Shown here piece by piece: positions 39,028-39,549 of a stretch of DNA of 39,549 bases; position 1 is the stretch's first letter, and each line of letters begins with the position of its first letter. This stretch comes from a virus. The stretch covers positions 1-39,549 of the IMG/VR virus record IMGVR_UViG_3300029787_000125; one strand, given 5' to 3'. The notes under the pieces were generated by a model. The model saw only the letters and a program-made list of their open reading frames with translations, made no database searches and had not been told where the DNA came from. Made by a program: the position numbers and the translations under genes.

Positions 39028-39549
39028 TTAGACCGCCTCGGCATCGATCACCTGCTCCCACTCGGCAACCGATAGACGCTTGCCATTGTGTTTGCGGGTG
39101 AAGAGGCGAACACCCTCGGCCCAGGAGTCTTTGCGCCAGTGGCCTTTGAAGCAGCGTCCGCCCTTGTTCAATGGCTTGCCTGCATCGATCCATGCCTGGT
39201 GCTTACGAGGTGACTCCTCGCTGAATCGCTGCTCGACTAGCTTGATCGTGTCCCACGCCTGCTTGTCCTGGCGAATATCCTTGATCTCCTGGACGCTCAT
39301 GAATGGGCAGAACACGCAGGACGACTTGGCAACCTTGATGCCGTAGTAGTCGAGGATGTCCAGGCACGCCTGTCGATTGAGGTTGCGCTCAACCAGTGGG
39401 TACTCGTATTCGTTGGTGTCACCCTTGGGCTTGGTGAATCGAGCGGTGCGGTGACCCTCGTCAGCCTCGATGCCGATCAGGTAGGTGATCTGCTCGTTGG
39501 GGTATGTCTGATCGATGTACTTCTGGATCACATCGCCTTTGTATTTTTT
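39028..39549 (-). CDS. PAPS-reductase-like (adenine nucleotide alpha hydrolase fold) protein, N-terminus cut by window edge
   Basis: At least 173 codons, open to the right edge. Visible features: TYLIGIEADEGHRTARFTKP, then YEYPLVERNLNRQACLDILD, a Cys pair in AKSSCVFCPFMSVQEIKDIR, and a C-terminal part with GGRCFKGHWRKDSW. This resembles phage proteins of the PAPS reductase/ATP-pyrophosphatase superfamily, where the CxxC-containing part follows the nucleotide-binding domain. The P-loop would be beyond the edge. Substrates of phage members are uncertain; a role in sulfur or DNA modification is speculative. Confidence 0.75.
   Translation of the reverse strand, partial: KKYKGDVIQKYIDQTYPNEQITYLIGIEADEGHRTARFTKPKGDTNEYEYPLVERNLNRQACLDILDYYGIKVAKSSCVFCPFMSVQEIKDIRQDKQAWDTIKLVEQRFSEESPRKHQAWIDAGKPLNKGGRCFKGHWRKDSWAEGVRLFTRKHNGKRLSVAEWEQVIDAEAV

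Noticed and set aside
1-39549. tRNA genes, integrase, attachment sites, insertion sequences
   Set aside because: No cloverleaf-like sequences, integrase or transposase motifs were recognised by eye; absence is not proven without a dedicated scan.

Overview
The window is a piece of a tailed-phage genome (Caudoviricetes, probably a short-tailed podovirus-like virion). Gene content resembles marine or aquatic metagenomic phages as I remember them. The host cannot be named from the sequence; Shine-Dalgarno sites and sigma70-like promoter elements indicate a bacterium. Both edges cut a gene: the 3' end of a probable major capsid gene at the left and a PAPS-reductase-like gene at the right.

Layout. 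(1) 1-26898, + strand: one tightly packed late block. It runs from the capsid gene end and a strong terminator through head/decoration and connector-adaptor genes, repeat-rich fibre proteins, an 861-residue fibre with a C-terminal S74 chaperone-peptidase, a lysis module (small membrane proteins, an EF-hand membrane protein, a 3TM holin, a T4-type lysozyme), a tail nozzle-like protein, a set of internal/ejection proteins and a 2628-residue polyvalent protein with a HEIVH metallopeptidase motif. (2) 26895-30091, - strand: recombination operon (RecB/Cas4-like nuclease, ERF annealing protein, SSB, winged-helix protein). (3) 30108-30143: a compact divergent control region. (4) 30144-33079, + strand: RusA-like resolvase, small genes and a TOPRIM primase-helicase, ended by a terminator. 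(5) 33080-33397: non-coding, with a terminator, three GGGCCG palindromes and one hairpin. (6) 33398-39549, - strand: a long leftward operon of mostly small accessory genes, including an ArdC-like antirestriction protein, a papain-like protein and a PAPS-reductase-like protein.

Two signals stand out. First, the leftward accessory operon is punctuated by five hammerhead self-cleaving ribozymes on the coding strand at 35835-35890, 37477-37530, 38193-38251, 38670-38731 and 38969-39027. Four have type I topology and one type II. Core residues are conserved while stems differ by compensatory changes. Each lies between the stop codon of one gene (some include that stop) and the ribosome-binding site of the next, so the polycistronic mRNA is predicted to cut itself into gene-sized units. 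Second, the SSB gene ends in a canonical -1 frameshift signal (CCCTTTT, then TAG, 6-nt spacer, perfect 8-bp stem). The -1 frame runs into the winged-helix gene, which has no standard start codon at its apparent N-terminus, so an SSB-DNA-binding fusion of about 236 residues is predicted.

Working together: the late block builds and releases virions; the divergent central region would set the balance between recombination (leftward) and replication (rightward); the ribozyme-punctuated operon carries host-interaction and counter-defence functions. Family assignments are from recognition of motifs and remembered family patterns, not from database searches.
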